This document shows, one piece after another, positions 20,643 through 29,628 of a stretch of DNA of 64,000 nt. Numbering within the stretch: position 1 is the first letter of the stretch; each line of letters opens with the position of its first letter. The notes below the pieces were generated by a model, which searched no databases, was not told the origin of the DNA, and was given only the letters and a program-made list of their open reading frames with translations. The position numbers and the translations under genes were made by a program. The DNA comes from Sphingobacterium litopenaei (GTDB lineage Bacteria; Bacteroidota; Bacteroidia; Sphingobacteriales; Sphingobacteriaceae): the NCBI RefSeq assembly GCF_014692495.1, contig NZ_JACOIJ010000018.1, positions 1 through 64,000 of the forward strand, read 5' to 3'.

Positions 20643-21760
20643 TGGAAGAAAATAAAGCATCCTTAGCCAAAATTATAGTAGCCTATCTGATTGTATATAT
20701 CGTTTGGGGATCTACCTTTTTCTTTATTGAGGAGGCTTTGCGATCTTTCACACCTTTTGTATTAGGATCCATTCGATTCATAATCGCAGGTTCGTTATTG
20801 ATGGGCTATTGCAAATTGCGTGGGTATAAGATTTTTAACAAAGCAGATGTAAAACAAGCTGTATTTGTTGGTTTTTTATTACTATTTGTGGATATGGCTG
20901 CCATCATTTGGTCCGAGCAATATATTTCAAGCGGTATTGTATCCATATTATCGGCTGCAACGGCTATTTGGTTTATTATTCTGGATAAGCCCAAGTGGAA
21001 AGAAAACTTTTCGAGCATCCCTACCCTTTTGGGATTATTTTTTGGTTTCGCAGGTGTGGTGATGCTATTCGCAGAACAACTAATGACGAATGAAATCCCA
21101 CAAGAAGAGCGTTCTCAAAATCTTACAGCCATGCTGGTATTGACATGCGGAACTATTGGATGGACCATAGGATCATTGTATTCGAAATATAATCAAAAAC
21201 CTAAATCAGTAGATAAGGAAAAGAAAAAGGAAGCTTCCTTAAATGTAATGGTCAAAACAGCTTGGCAAATGGTCACTGCTGGTTTTGCTTTCACAATAGT
21301 CGCTTTGTTAACTGGAGAATATAGTCGCTTTGATTATACACAGGTTCACGTAGCAGATTGGGGTGCTATGCTTTATTTGGTGCTGATGGGTTCCATATTA
21401 GCATTCAGTTCATATATCTGGTTATTGCAAGTTCGGCCTGCCACAGAAGTGAGTACATATGCCTATGTCAATCCTATAGTAGCGTTATTATTGGTTCATT
21501 TCTTTACAGACCATCAGGTAACGGTATTACAGATTGCTGGATTGGCAATTGTATTAATTTCCGTCCTCTTAATGAATTGGAACTTATACAAAGACAACAG
21601 AACCATACGTGCGATACGTTACCGTAAGAAACTCAAAAAATTACGAAACATGGCACCAAAGAGCAGTATACCGCGCATTGTAGAAGTTGCAGACTTCCAA
21701 CGAAAACAAAAAGAAAAAGCGGCAAAAAAAGATAGAGAGAAAGAAAAGAGCAATTCATAA
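20642..21760 (+). CDS. EamA/DMT-family transporter
   Basis: An inner-membrane protein of 372 residues with two EamA repeats and about ten transmembrane segments, beginning IIVAYLIVYIVWGSTFFFIEEAL. The family exports amino acids and related metabolites. A long, strongly basic cytoplasmic tail (about 310-372, rich in Lys/Arg) follows the last segment and is longer than usual. The partner upstream is an Lrp regulator, which supports amino-acid export. The stop codon lies in the loop of the terminator hairpin. Confidence 0.88.
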   Translation: MEENKASLAKIIVAYLIVYIVWGSTFFFIEEALRSFTPFVLGSIRFIIAGSLLMGYCKLRGYKIFNKADVKQAVFVGFLLLFVDMAAIIWSEQYISSGIVSILSAATAIWFIILDKPKWKENFSSIPTLLGLFFGFAGVVMLFAEQLMTNEIPQEERSQNLTAMLVLTCGTIGWTIGSLYSKYNQKPKSVDKEKKKEASLNVMVKTAWQMVTAGFAFTIVALLTGEYSRFDYTQVHVADWGAMLYLVLMGSILAFSSYIWLLQVRPATEVSTYAYVNPIVALLLVHFFTDHQVTVLQIAGLAIVLISVLLMNWNLYKDNRTIRAIRYRKKLKKLRNMAPKSSIPRIVEVADFQRKQKEKAAKKDREKEKSNS

Positions 21761-21778
21761 GAATTGCTCTTTTCTCTT
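21741..21778 (+). terminator. Terminator overlapping the EamA stop codon
   Basis: AAGAGCAATTC and GAATTGCTCTT form a perfect 11-bp stem around ATAA, followed by TTCTCTT. The TAA stop (21758-21760) is inside the hairpin. Confidence 0.85.
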
Positions 21779-21947
21779 ATGTAAATTTCTTTATAAAGTG
21801 CAAAATCAATAATTAATATTTCTCTATATTGTGTTAATTTTATTTGATTTACCAAATAGCCAATTCTTTAAACAATTATATTCTGCACTGAATTTAGACA
21901 TAATTCTTATGCAACATACAATGGACAGAATTCAGAGGGCATTACTC

Positions 21948-21965
21948 AAAAAAAAAAAAAAAAAA
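21948..21965 (+). repeat. A18 homopolymer
   Basis: Eighteen consecutive A residues lie two bases before the ATG of the GNAT pseudogene. Runs of this length slip in replication and in sequencing, so the exact number is uncertain. Confidence 0.9.
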
Positions 21966-21967
21966 TA

Positions 21968-22450
21968 ATGACAAGTAATCTTAAAATACAACTTAAACCA
22001 ACAAGAATAATTGACTTACCTATATTGTTTCAATTTTAACTTGATGAGGAAAGTGGATATTTAGCCGCATTTATGCCCTAGGATGTCACAGATGAAGAAG
22101 CATATTTAAGCAAATACACTAAATTACTAAGTAATTCAACTGTAAATCATCAAACCATTTGGTTTGAAAACAATATTGTAGGAAGTGTTTCTAAATTTAT
22201 AATTCATGAAGACAACGAAATTACCTATTGGATAGATAAAAAGTACTGGGGAAAAGGTATTGCTACTCATGCACTAAAATTATTTTTAGCATCGGAAATA
22301 GAAAGACCAATTTTCGGAAGAGTGGCTTTTGACAATTTCAGGTCGCAAAAAGTATTAGAAAAATGCGGATTCTTAAAAGTTGGTAGTGACAGAGGATTTG
22401 CTAATGCTAGACAAAAATAAATTGAAGAATTTATTTACAAAATAGTTTGA
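21968..22450 (+). pseudogene. GNAT-family acetyltransferase, inactivated by three in-frame stops
   Basis: One continuous reading frame from the ATG at 21968 to a TGA at 22450 encodes a GNAT N-acetyltransferase with the acetyl-CoA motif YWGKGIATHALKLF and the C-terminal FDNFRSQKVLEKCGF and GFANAR segments. It is interrupted by TAA at 22037, TAG at 22079 and TAA at 22418, with no frameshift between them. Conserved residues on both sides stay in register, so these are point nonsense mutations in a recently lost gene. The surrounding 0.9 kb is AT-rich and otherwise empty. Confidence 0.8.
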
Positions 22451-22638
22451 CATATAATCATAACCTTTTTGATCGAATACCTAAAGGACTTTAAAAATAA
22501 ATGTTACAACTGAATTTTAAAAAGATCTATCTAAACTTAATAAAAGCATAATTATTGTGTCCAAATATTTATTATATTGAATAACAATCATAAGGTTTAC
22601 CTATTGAAATTAATCTATAAAAAGCTACTTAGTTTGAG

Positions 22639-22646
22639 TAATTTTG
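22639..22646 (+). promoter_or_regulatory. -7 box of dnaE
   Basis: TAATTTTG fits TAnnTTTG and lies 27 bp before the dnaE ATG. Apart from this box, 22451-22673 is AT-rich and shows no gene. Confidence 0.5.
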
Positions 22647-22673
22647 TTTGACTAAGCGAGGAAGAGTAAGAGT

Positions 22674-25600
22674 ATGTACATAATTTTTGACACCGAGACC
22701 ACGGGGTTACCGAAACGTTGGGACGCGCCTATCACAGACACAGACAATTGGCCAAGATGTATTCAGATTGCATGGCAGCTACATGATGCTATGGGGAATC
22801 TGATCGAACATCAGGATTATTTGATCAAACCTGATGGCTTCAACATTCCATTTGACTCGGAAAAAGTACACGGTATTTCGACAGAATTAGCGACGGAACA
22901 AGGTGTACCTTTGCAAGATGTGTTGGTTAAGTTCAATGAAGCACTAGCCAAAGCGAAGTTTGTTGTAGGTCAGAATATTGGTTTCGATATTAACATTATG
23001 GGCTGTGAGTTATACCGTTACGGTGTAGACTCTCCTATGGCAAGTATGCCTGTATTGGATACCTGTACCGAAGTTACTGCCGATCTATTAAAATTGCCAG
23101 GAGGACGTGGTGGAAGATACAAACTACCTAACTTGACCGAACTTCACTCCTACTTATTTGGAGTTCCTTTTGCCGAAGCGCACAATGCAACAGCCGATGT
23201 GGAAGCAACCACACGCTGTTTCTTTGAGTTAGTACGTCGTGAAGTTTTTACTCCAGAAGAACTTCAAGTAGATACAGGTTACTTCGTTGATTTCAAACAA
23301 CATAATCCGTCTGTAATTCCTACGGTTGGATTAAAACATATCAACTTAAAAGCAGCTTCGGATGCAATACGTAGCCGTGACCAATCTTATTCTGTTGTCG
23401 AAGTTGATTCCGAGAAATTAGAGGCACTTGAGCATGCTGCTTTTGCACATTTGCATAACCATTCACAGTTTTCCGTCTTACAATCTACCATTTCTATTGG
23501 TGATTTAGTTTCTGCTGCCGCAAAATATAATATGCCAGCAGTTGCCATGACCGATCATGGTAATATGATGGGTGCGTTTCACTTTGTGAGCAAAGTTTTA
23601 GGACATAACAAAGAGATTGAAGCGAAAAATAAAGAGGCTATTGAATCAGGAGAAGAACCAACAAGCCAAATCATTAAGCCTATTGTAGGTTGTGAATTTT
23701 ACATATGTGACGATCGTAAAGATAAAACCCGCAAAGACAATGGCTATCAAGTTGTTTTCTTAGCAAAAAATAAAGCCGGTTATCACAATTTAGCCAAAAT
23801 GGCTTCTATCGCTTATACAGAAGGTTTTTATTATGTACCTCGTATTGATAAATCTGTAGTAGAGCAATACAAGGAAAACTTAATTGTTCTGTCAGGTAAC
23901 TTGCAAGGAGAGATCCCTAATAAGGTATTAAATATAGGTGAGAATCAAGCGGAAGAAGCGCTTCTGTGGTGGAAAGAACAGTTTGGCGATGATTTTTATA
24001 TGGAAATCATGCGTCATGGTCAAGAAGACGAGAACCGTGTCAATGAAACCTTAATTTCTTTGGCTAATAAGCACAATGTTAAGCTTATTGCGACCAACAA
24101 TACCTACTACGTCAACAAAGCGGATGCCCACGCGCACGATATTTTATTGTGTGTAAAAGATGGCGAAAAGCTATCAACCCCTGTTGGACGTGGTCGTGGC
24201 TTCCGTTTCGGAATGCCGAACCAAGAGTATTATTTCAAATCTGCCGAAGAGATGAAAAAGGCATTTGTGGATTTACCAGATGCTATTATCAATATTCAGG
24301 AGGTTTTAGATAAAATTGAGATTTATTCGCTAAACCGTGATGTCTTGCTTCCGAAATTCGAAATTCCAGAAGAATTTCAACACCCAGATGATGAATTGGA
24401 CGGCGGAAAACGTGGCGAAAATGCTTTTTTACGTCACTTAACTTATGAAGGTGCGAAAAGAAGATACAAAGAGCTAACTGAAGAAGTTGTAGAACGACTT
24501 GATTTCGAATTAGCGACAATTGAACGTACTGGATACCCAGGTTATTTCTTAATTGTACAAGATTTTATTGCGGCAGCGCGAAATATGGGTGTATCCGTTG
24601 GTCCAGGTCGTGGTTCGGCAGCGGGTTCGGCAGTAGCCTATTGTTTGGGAATTACCAATTTGGATCCTATCATGTACGACCTCCTTTTTGAGCGTTTCTT
24701 GAATCCTGACCGTGTGTCCATGCCCGATATTGATATTGACTTTGATGATGAAGGTCGTGGTCGCGTAATGCAGTATGTAATTGATAAATATGGTGCTTCG
24801 CAAGTAGCCCAAATCATTACTTACGGTACGATGGCGGCAAAATCATCTATCAAGGATACAGGCCGTGTATTGGATTTACCTTTGGCAGATACCAACGAAA
24901 TTGCGAAGCTAATTCCAAATTTGAAGTTGAGCAAAATCTTCAATATGGACGAAAAAGCATTGAAAGATGTGCTTCGTGCAGAAGAATTTGAAGCTGTCAA
25001 TAAATTAAAATCCATTGCGGATGGTGCTGGTTTAGAAGCTGAGACAATAAAACAAGCAAGGGTGCTTGAAGGATCGATGCGTAATACAGGTATTCACGCC
25101 TGTGGAGTAATCATTACACCAGATGATATCACGAATTTTGTTCCTGTTTCCTTAGCAAAAGATTCCGACTTATATGTTACGCAGTTTGACAACTCGGTTG
25201 TAGAAAGTGCTGGTTTATTAAAAATGGACTTCTTGGGGTTAAAAACATTGACCCTGATAAAAGATACTGTAGCCAACGTTCGTTTAAGACATGGTATAGA
25301 ATTAGATCCAGACAACTTCCCTATCGACGACGAACTGACTTACGAGCTTTTCCAACGTGGTGAAACCATCGGGGTATTCCAATACGAATCTCCGGGTATG
25401 CAGAAATACATGAAGGAACTGAAGCCCACAGTTTTCGCCGATTTGATTGCCATGAACGCCTTGTATCGGCCAGGCCCAATGGAATATATTCCTTCATTTA
25501 TTAAGCGTAAACATGGAATTGAACCTATTACTTATGACTTGGATGCTTGTGAGGAGTACCTGAAAGAAACTTACGGTATTACCGTATACCAAGAGCAGGT

Positions 25601-27092
25601 AATGCTTTTATCCCAAAAATTGGCGGGATTCTCCAAAGGTGATGCCGACGTTTTGCGTAAGGCAATGGGTAAAAAGCAAAAGGCTGTCCTGGACAAAATG
25701 AAGCCTAAATTTGTCAACCAAGCAGCGGAAAAAGGCCACAATCCAAAAGTGTTAGAAAAGATTTGGACTGACTGGGAAGCTTTTGCGAGTTACGCTTTCA
25801 ACAAATCCCACTCCACGTGTTATGCTTGGGTAGCATACCAAACGGCTTATTTAAAAGCACACTATCCAGCAGAATATATGGCGGCTGTTCTTTCCAACAA
25901 CATGAACGATATCAAACAGGTAACGTTCTTTATGGAGGAATGTAAACGCATGGGATTAACGGTATTGGGACCTGATGTCAACGAATCGCACTATAAATTT
26001 ACTGTAAATGAAAGCGGTGCGATCCGTTTCGGTATTGGAGCGGTCAAAGGTGTTGGAGCTGGAGCTGTGGACACCATCGTTCAAACACGCGAAGAAAGTC
26101 CTTATAAGTCTATCTTCGACTTTGCTAAACGTATCGACTTACGTGCTGCGAATAAAAAAGCATTTGAATCCTTAGCATATGCGGGTGGATTTGACGGTTT
26201 TACGGATACACATCGTGCGCAATACTTCTTTAAGGATGGTGACAATACAACAGGTATCGAGAAAGCGATTAAATTTGCCCAAAGATTTAAAGAGAACGAA
26301 AATTCAGCACAAGCCTCACTCTTCGGAGGTGGAGCTGCCACCGCTTTACCAGAACCCGTCTTAGCTCCTTGTCAACCTTGGGGATTAATTGAAAAATTGA
26401 AATACGAGAAAGATGTGATAGGAATTTACTTGACCTCTCACCCACTCGACAACTATAAATTTGAAATTGAACACTTCTGCCACAACAAAGTATCGGAGCT
26501 ACAACTTATTAATAAAGTAAAAGCTTCAGAAGTAGAAGAAGAAGTGCTGTTGGAATTTAATAAAATCAAGAACAAAGAAATCATCATTGGCGGCATTATT
26601 GCCAATGTAGCGCATAGAGTCTCAAAAGCGGGTAAGCCCTTCGGTTCTTTCATTATTGAAGATTACTCAGATTCCTACGATATTGCAATTTTTGGTGAAG
26701 ATTACGTCAAGTTCAAAAGCTACTTAGAAGATGGTTATTTTGTACAAATCCGTGGATTAGTGCAAGAAAGATTCCGACAAGTTGGTAATTGGGGTTTTGA
26801 ACTGAAAAGCATTCAGTTGCTTTCAGAACTACGCGACAAATTCGCGAAGAATTTTACCATTCAAATCGCATTACATCAATTAAATGACGAAATGATTTAC
26901 AAGATCCATGATTTGGTAGAGTCTACGGTGGTTGAAGGCGAAGTGGCCAATTGCTCATTAAAATTCATGGTTGTAGATGTCAAAGACAATATTGCGGTAG
27001 AAATGCCAGCAAAGTCTACGAAGATAAAAATCACGAATGAATTACTTGAAACTATTGAGAAAATGGAAGGTGTAAAGTATAAATTAAATTGA
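22674..27092 (+). CDS. dnaE: DNA polymerase III alpha subunit with fused N-terminal 3'-5' exonuclease
   Basis: The replicative polymerase, 1472 residues, about 300 longer than E. coli DnaE. Residues 1-190 form a DEDDh exonuclease: FDTETTG (D7, E9), VGQNIGFDINIMG and HNATADVEATTR. Then come the PHP domain (FAHLHNHSQFS, H259/H261/H263), the C-family palm with the catalytic acids in PDIDIDF (D685/D687), fingers, helix-hairpin-helix and an OB fold (IIGGIIANVAHRVSKAGKPFGSF). Proofreading is thus built into the polymerase chain. It is transcribed alone from a -7 box 27 bp upstream. Confidence 0.96.
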   Translation: MYIIFDTETTGLPKRWDAPITDTDNWPRCIQIAWQLHDAMGNLIEHQDYLIKPDGFNIPFDSEKVHGISTELATEQGVPLQDVLVKFNEALAKAKFVVGQNIGFDINIMGCELYRYGVDSPMASMPVLDTCTEVTADLLKLPGGRGGRYKLPNLTELHSYLFGVPFAEAHNATADVEATTRCFFELVRREVFTPEELQVDTGYFVDFKQHNPSVIPTVGLKHINLKAASDAIRSRDQSYSVVEVDSEKLEALEHAAFAHLHNHSQFSVLQSTISIGDLVSAAAKYNMPAVAMTDHGNMMGAFHFVSKVLGHNKEIEAKNKEAIESGEEPTSQIIKPIVGCEFYICDDRKDKTRKDNGYQVVFLAKNKAGYHNLAKMASIAYTEGFYYVPRIDKSVVEQYKENLIVLSGNLQGEIPNKVLNIGENQAEEALLWWKEQFGDDFYMEIMRHGQEDENRVNETLISLANKHNVKLIATNNTYYVNKADAHAHDILLCVKDGEKLSTPVGRGRGFRFGMPNQEYYFKSAEEMKKAFVDLPDAIINIQEVLDKIEIYSLNRDVLLPKFEIPEEFQHPDDELDGGKRGENAFLRHLTYEGAKRRYKELTEEVVERLDFELATIERTGYPGYFLIVQDFIAAARNMGVSVGPGRGSAAGSAVAYCLGITNLDPIMYDLLFERFLNPDRVSMPDIDIDFDDEGRGRVMQYVIDKYGASQVAQIITYGTMAAKSSIKDTGRVLDLPLADTNEIAKLIPNLKLSKIFNMDEKALKDVLRAEEFEAVNKLKSIADGAGLEAETIKQARVLEGSMRNTGIHACGVIITPDDITNFVPVSLAKDSDLYVTQFDNSVVESAGLLKMDFLGLKTLTLIKDTVANVRLRHGIELDPDNFPIDDELTYELFQRGETIGVFQYESPGMQKYMKELKPTVFADLIAMNALYRPGPMEYIPSFIKRKHGIEPITYDLDACEEYLKETYGITVYQEQVMLLSQKLAGFSKGDADVLRKAMGKKQKAVLDKMKPKFVNQAAEKGHNPKVLEKIWTDWEAFASYAFNKSHSTCYAWVAYQTAYLKAHYPAEYMAAVLSNNMNDIKQVTFFMEECKRMGLTVLGPDVNESHYKFTVNESGAIRFGIGAVKGVGAGAVDTIVQTREESPYKSIFDFAKRIDLRAANKKAFESLAYAGGFDGFTDTHRAQYFFKDGDNTTGIEKAIKFAQRFKENENSAQASLFGGGAATALPEPVLAPCQPWGLIEKLKYEKDVIGIYLTSHPLDNYKFEIEHFCHNKVSELQLINKVKASEVEEEVLLEFNKIKNKEIIIGGIIANVAHRVSKAGKPFGSFIIEDYSDSYDIAIFGEDYVKFKSYLEDGYFVQIRGLVQERFRQVGNWGFELKSIQLLSELRDKFAKNFTIQIALHQLNDEMIYKIHDLVESTVVEGEVANCSLKFMVVDVKDNIAVEMPAKSTKIKITNELLETIEKMEGVKYKLN

Positions 27093-27146
27093 TAGGGTAT
27101 AGATATTATTACATTTGAATTACGATATATATTCCCTTCAAATAGC

Positions 27147-27154
27147 TATATTTG
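27147..27154 (+). promoter_or_regulatory. -7 box of trxA
   Basis: TATATTTG is a perfect match to the Bacteroidota -7 consensus, 29 bp before the trxA start codon. Confidence 0.6.
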
Positions 27155-27183
27155 TTTTGAATAAATTTAAATAGAGTATTATT

Positions 27184-27501
27184 ATGGCATTAGAAATTAC
27201 AGATAGCAACTTCGAAGAGCTTGTATTAAAAGCAGATAAACCAGTGTTGATCGATTTTTGGGCAGAATGGTGTGGTCCATGTCGTATGGTTGGTCCTGTG
27301 GTTGACGAAATTGCTAACGAATACGAAGGTAAAGCTGTTGTTGGTAAAGTAAACGTAGACAACAACCCAGATATTTCAGTTCGTTTTGGTATCAGAAATA
27401 TCCCTGCTTTATTATTCTTCAAAAACGGTGAAATTGTTGACAAACAAATTGGCGCAGTGCCTAAATCTGTTTTAACGGAAAAATTAGAAAAACAATTGTA
27501 A
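27184..27501 (+). CDS. trxA: Thioredoxin
   Basis: A 105-residue cytoplasmic disulfide reductase of the standard length, with the redox motif WAEWCGPCRMVGP, the buried Asp in VLIDFWAEW and the cis-proline loop RNIPALLFF. It is monocistronic, with a -7 box upstream and a strong terminator that also serves the convergent bshB1 gene. Confidence 0.96.
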   Translation: MALEITDSNFEELVLKADKPVLIDFWAEWCGPCRMVGPVVDEIANEYEGKAVVGKVNVDNNPDISVRFGIRNIPALLFFKNGEIVDKQIGAVPKSVLTEKLEKQL

Positions 27502-27519
27502 TCAATATAGTTTGATACA

Positions 27520-27557
27520 AAAAATAAAGGGATTCAATATCGAATCCCTTTATTTTT
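27520..27557. terminator. Bidirectional terminator between trxA and bshB1
   Basis: AAATAAAGGGATTC and GAATCCCTTTATTT form a long stem around a short loop with A and T tracts on either side, so it works in both directions. Confidence 0.9.
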
Positions 27558-27561
27558 GTCC

Positions 27562-28281
27562 TTATTTTAAAGCAAATATATCTGTTACGCCTAAAAGTTT
27601 TCTTGCTGTAAAACCTTCTGCATACGGAACCTGAATATTACGTCCCAATTCGCGTCCTCGTCCTCTAGTTGACTCCATAAAGTCAGGAGAAGAAATGTAG
27701 GTTTGAGGTCCATCCTCTTCACTAGCCGAATTAAATTGTGTTTTATAAGCTAAAATAGATTGCTCCTTAATATTCCAATATTCCGTTACATCCAACAAAA
27801 TATCAGGTTGAATATATTTATCCTGGATTAATTGCAATTGTAATCTTGGACGAAAAGGCTCTTGGAGCATCCCTTCCAATTTTGTCTCTATACGTCTTAA
27901 GCCAGCTAAGAACAAAGCATCATTCACTAATTTACTCGCGCGACCATGATCTGGATGACGATCATCCAACGCGTTGGTAATGACAATTTCAGGCTGATAT
28001 TTACGAATAGCTTGGATAATTACCAATTGAGATCCTTCATTATTTTGGAAAAAACCATCGCGTAATTCTAAATTCTCTCGAACAGCCACTCCCAAAATTC
28101 TGGCTGCATCTGCGGCTTCTTCTGCCCGCGTTATAGCCGTACCACGAGTACCTAACTCCCCACGTGTTAAATCAATAATTCCAACTTTTTTGCCTTCGGC
28201 AACATATTTCGCAATGGTACCTCCTGCTCCTAACTCCGCATCGTCAGGGTGAACAGTCATCACCAATAAGTCTAATTTCAT
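27562..28281 (-). CDS. bshB1: Bacillithiol biosynthesis deacetylase BshB1
   Basis: Removes the acetyl group from N-acetylglucosaminyl-malate, the second step of bacillithiol synthesis. The 239-residue LmbE-fold protein has the zinc-binding motif VHPDDAELGAGG near its N-terminus, LTRGELGTRG, and DDRHPDHGRAS (zinc His and catalytic region). Indirectly it shows that the organism uses bacillithiol. It is last in a minus-strand set with a glutathione-peroxidase-like protein and a DUF4294 protein. Confidence 0.93.
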   Translation of the reverse strand: MKLDLLVMTVHPDDAELGAGGTIAKYVAEGKKVGIIDLTRGELGTRGTAITRAEEAADAARILGVAVRENLELRDGFFQNNEGSQLVIIQAIRKYQPEIVITNALDDRHPDHGRASKLVNDALFLAGLRRIETKLEGMLQEPFRPRLQLQLIQDKYIQPDILLDVTEYWNIKEQSILAYKTQFNSASEEDGPQTYISSPDFMESTRGRGRELGRNIQVPYAEGFTARKLLGVTDIFALK

Positions 28282-28321
28282 AATCCTAAAATTTTCTCAA
28301 ATATACGGATAATGAGGAATT

Positions 28322-28819
28322 TTACTTTTGCAATAAAGATTCGATTTGTCTAATTATTGTAGAAGATAAGGGACTGGTAAACGAATAGTAGAAGTCAACA
28401 ACTTTACCATCCCTGTCTATAAGATACTTATGAAAATTCCAAAGAGGAACACTATTGACTACCCCATTCTCATCCTTGTCAGAAAGAAACTTGTATAGAG
28501 GATCTACAAATTCCCCTTTGATGTGAATACGTTTAAAAACTGGAAAAGTAATTCCTTCTTGAATACGACAATAAGTTTCCAGATTTAGTCCCGTGCGAGG
28601 TTCTTGATTCGCAAAATCATTGGATGGAAAAGCTAAAATTTCAAAACCCTGATCCTTATATTGTTGATATAACTTTTCTAAAGTTTTAAATTGTTTACGA
28701 AAGTAACAGCCACTAGCCGTATTAACAATCAAAAGCACCTTACCTTGAAAATCCGATAATGATTTATAATTACCAGAAAACTCTAGTGCTTTGAAATCAT
28801 ATATCGTTTTTGTACTCAT
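28322..28819 (-). CDS. Glutathione-peroxidase-family thiol peroxidase, altered catalytic site
   Basis: 165 residues, thioredoxin fold. The peroxidatic Cys is C38 in NTASGCYF, and the Trp/Asn of the catalytic tetrad are kept in PLWNFHKYLID. The tetrad Gln and nearby Cys of the usual FPCNQF are changed: the motif reads FPSNDF, with Asp for Gln. Bacterial members usually reduce hydroperoxides using thioredoxin, despite the name. Next to bshB1, a bacillithiol link is possible but unproven. It is 40 bp upstream of bshB1 and 9 bp after the DUF4294 gene. Confidence 0.87.
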   Translation of the reverse strand: MSTKTIYDFKALEFSGNYKSLSDFQGKVLLIVNTASGCYFRKQFKTLEKLYQQYKDQGFEILAFPSNDFANQEPRTGLNLETYCRIQEGITFPVFKRIHIKGEFVDPLYKFLSDKDENGVVNSVPLWNFHKYLIDRDGKVVDFYYSFTSPLSSTIIRQIESLLQK

Positions 28820-28828
28820 AATGAATTC

Positions 28829-29491
28829 CTATTGAAAGGGTTTATTAATAGGTCGCAAAATTTCATATTCGCGAATAATGTTTTCTATTTCGTAATCCTC
28901 TTGCGGATCGTAAGTACTTTTTAGATTATGACCAAACATACGCGCCACACCTTGATAAACGAAAGCTGTAATATTGCCTTTCATATCTTTTACCAAATCG
29001 TAACTCGTATTTCCTGTTTGTCGTTCGATTAATTTGATCAAGATTTTACCTTGTGAAATAGATAAATCCTTAACCTCATTATTTATTTTTTCTTTAATCT
29101 CTCGCTCACAAGCTTTGATTAGCGCTTTTTCTTCTTTCTTCGAATTTGCTAATGCTAATTCTCTATCCAATTGCTCGTATCTCTTTTGCGCATAAATTGC
29201 ATAAGGTAAGACACGCAAAACATTACGCTTTAAACGCAAATAGCGTTCTTTATCTACGATGGACTTCCATTTCCGCTCAGCATATACATATACTGTCTCG
29301 ATAGGAAACCAAGGCAACACCTCTCCTGTTTCTAATTTCGTAGTTCCATAATAGGCTAAAGTCTCAGGATTTCCTGCACCATAATGCGGAACTGTTAATG
29401 GTGTCATAGCTTGCTGCCCTTTACAAACAGTTTGTAAAAGTAACATCAAAAATATTCCAAAACATATTTTTTGTAGACGAAACATTAACAT
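28829..29491 (-). CDS. DUF4294-domain protein, secreted
   Basis: 220 residues from the ATG at 29491; a TTG start at 29512 is also open. A hydrophobic signal segment (ICFGIFLMLLLQTVCKG, then QQ) is followed by a domain with ETVYVYAERKW, RYLRLKRNVLRVLPYAIYA and GNTSYDLVKDMKG, which matches DUF4294, a Bacteroidota-specific family without a known role. It heads the bshB1 set. Confidence 0.82.
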   Translation of the reverse strand: MLMFRLQKICFGIFLMLLLQTVCKGQQAMTPLTVPHYGAGNPETLAYYGTTKLETGEVLPWFPIETVYVYAERKWKSIVDKERYLRLKRNVLRVLPYAIYAQKRYEQLDRELALANSKKEEKALIKACEREIKEKINNEVKDLSISQGKILIKLIERQTGNTSYDLVKDMKGNITAFVYQGVARMFGHNLKSTYDPQEDYEIENIIREYEILRPINKPFQ

Positions 29492-29628
29492 TTTCAACTT
29501 TAACTCCAACAATGAAAGAATTAATCTTTATATTTATACATGAATAGGTGCCTATATTATCTGCTTATTCATTATTGGATAAAAATAACTTTTTTGACGG
29601 AGATTTCGAAATTTTTTAAGAGGTTCTT

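Noticed and set aside
21863-21950. Possible remnant of another gene before the A18 run (frame reading CTEFRHNSYATYNGQNSEG)
   Set aside because: Too short, and no family could be recognised.
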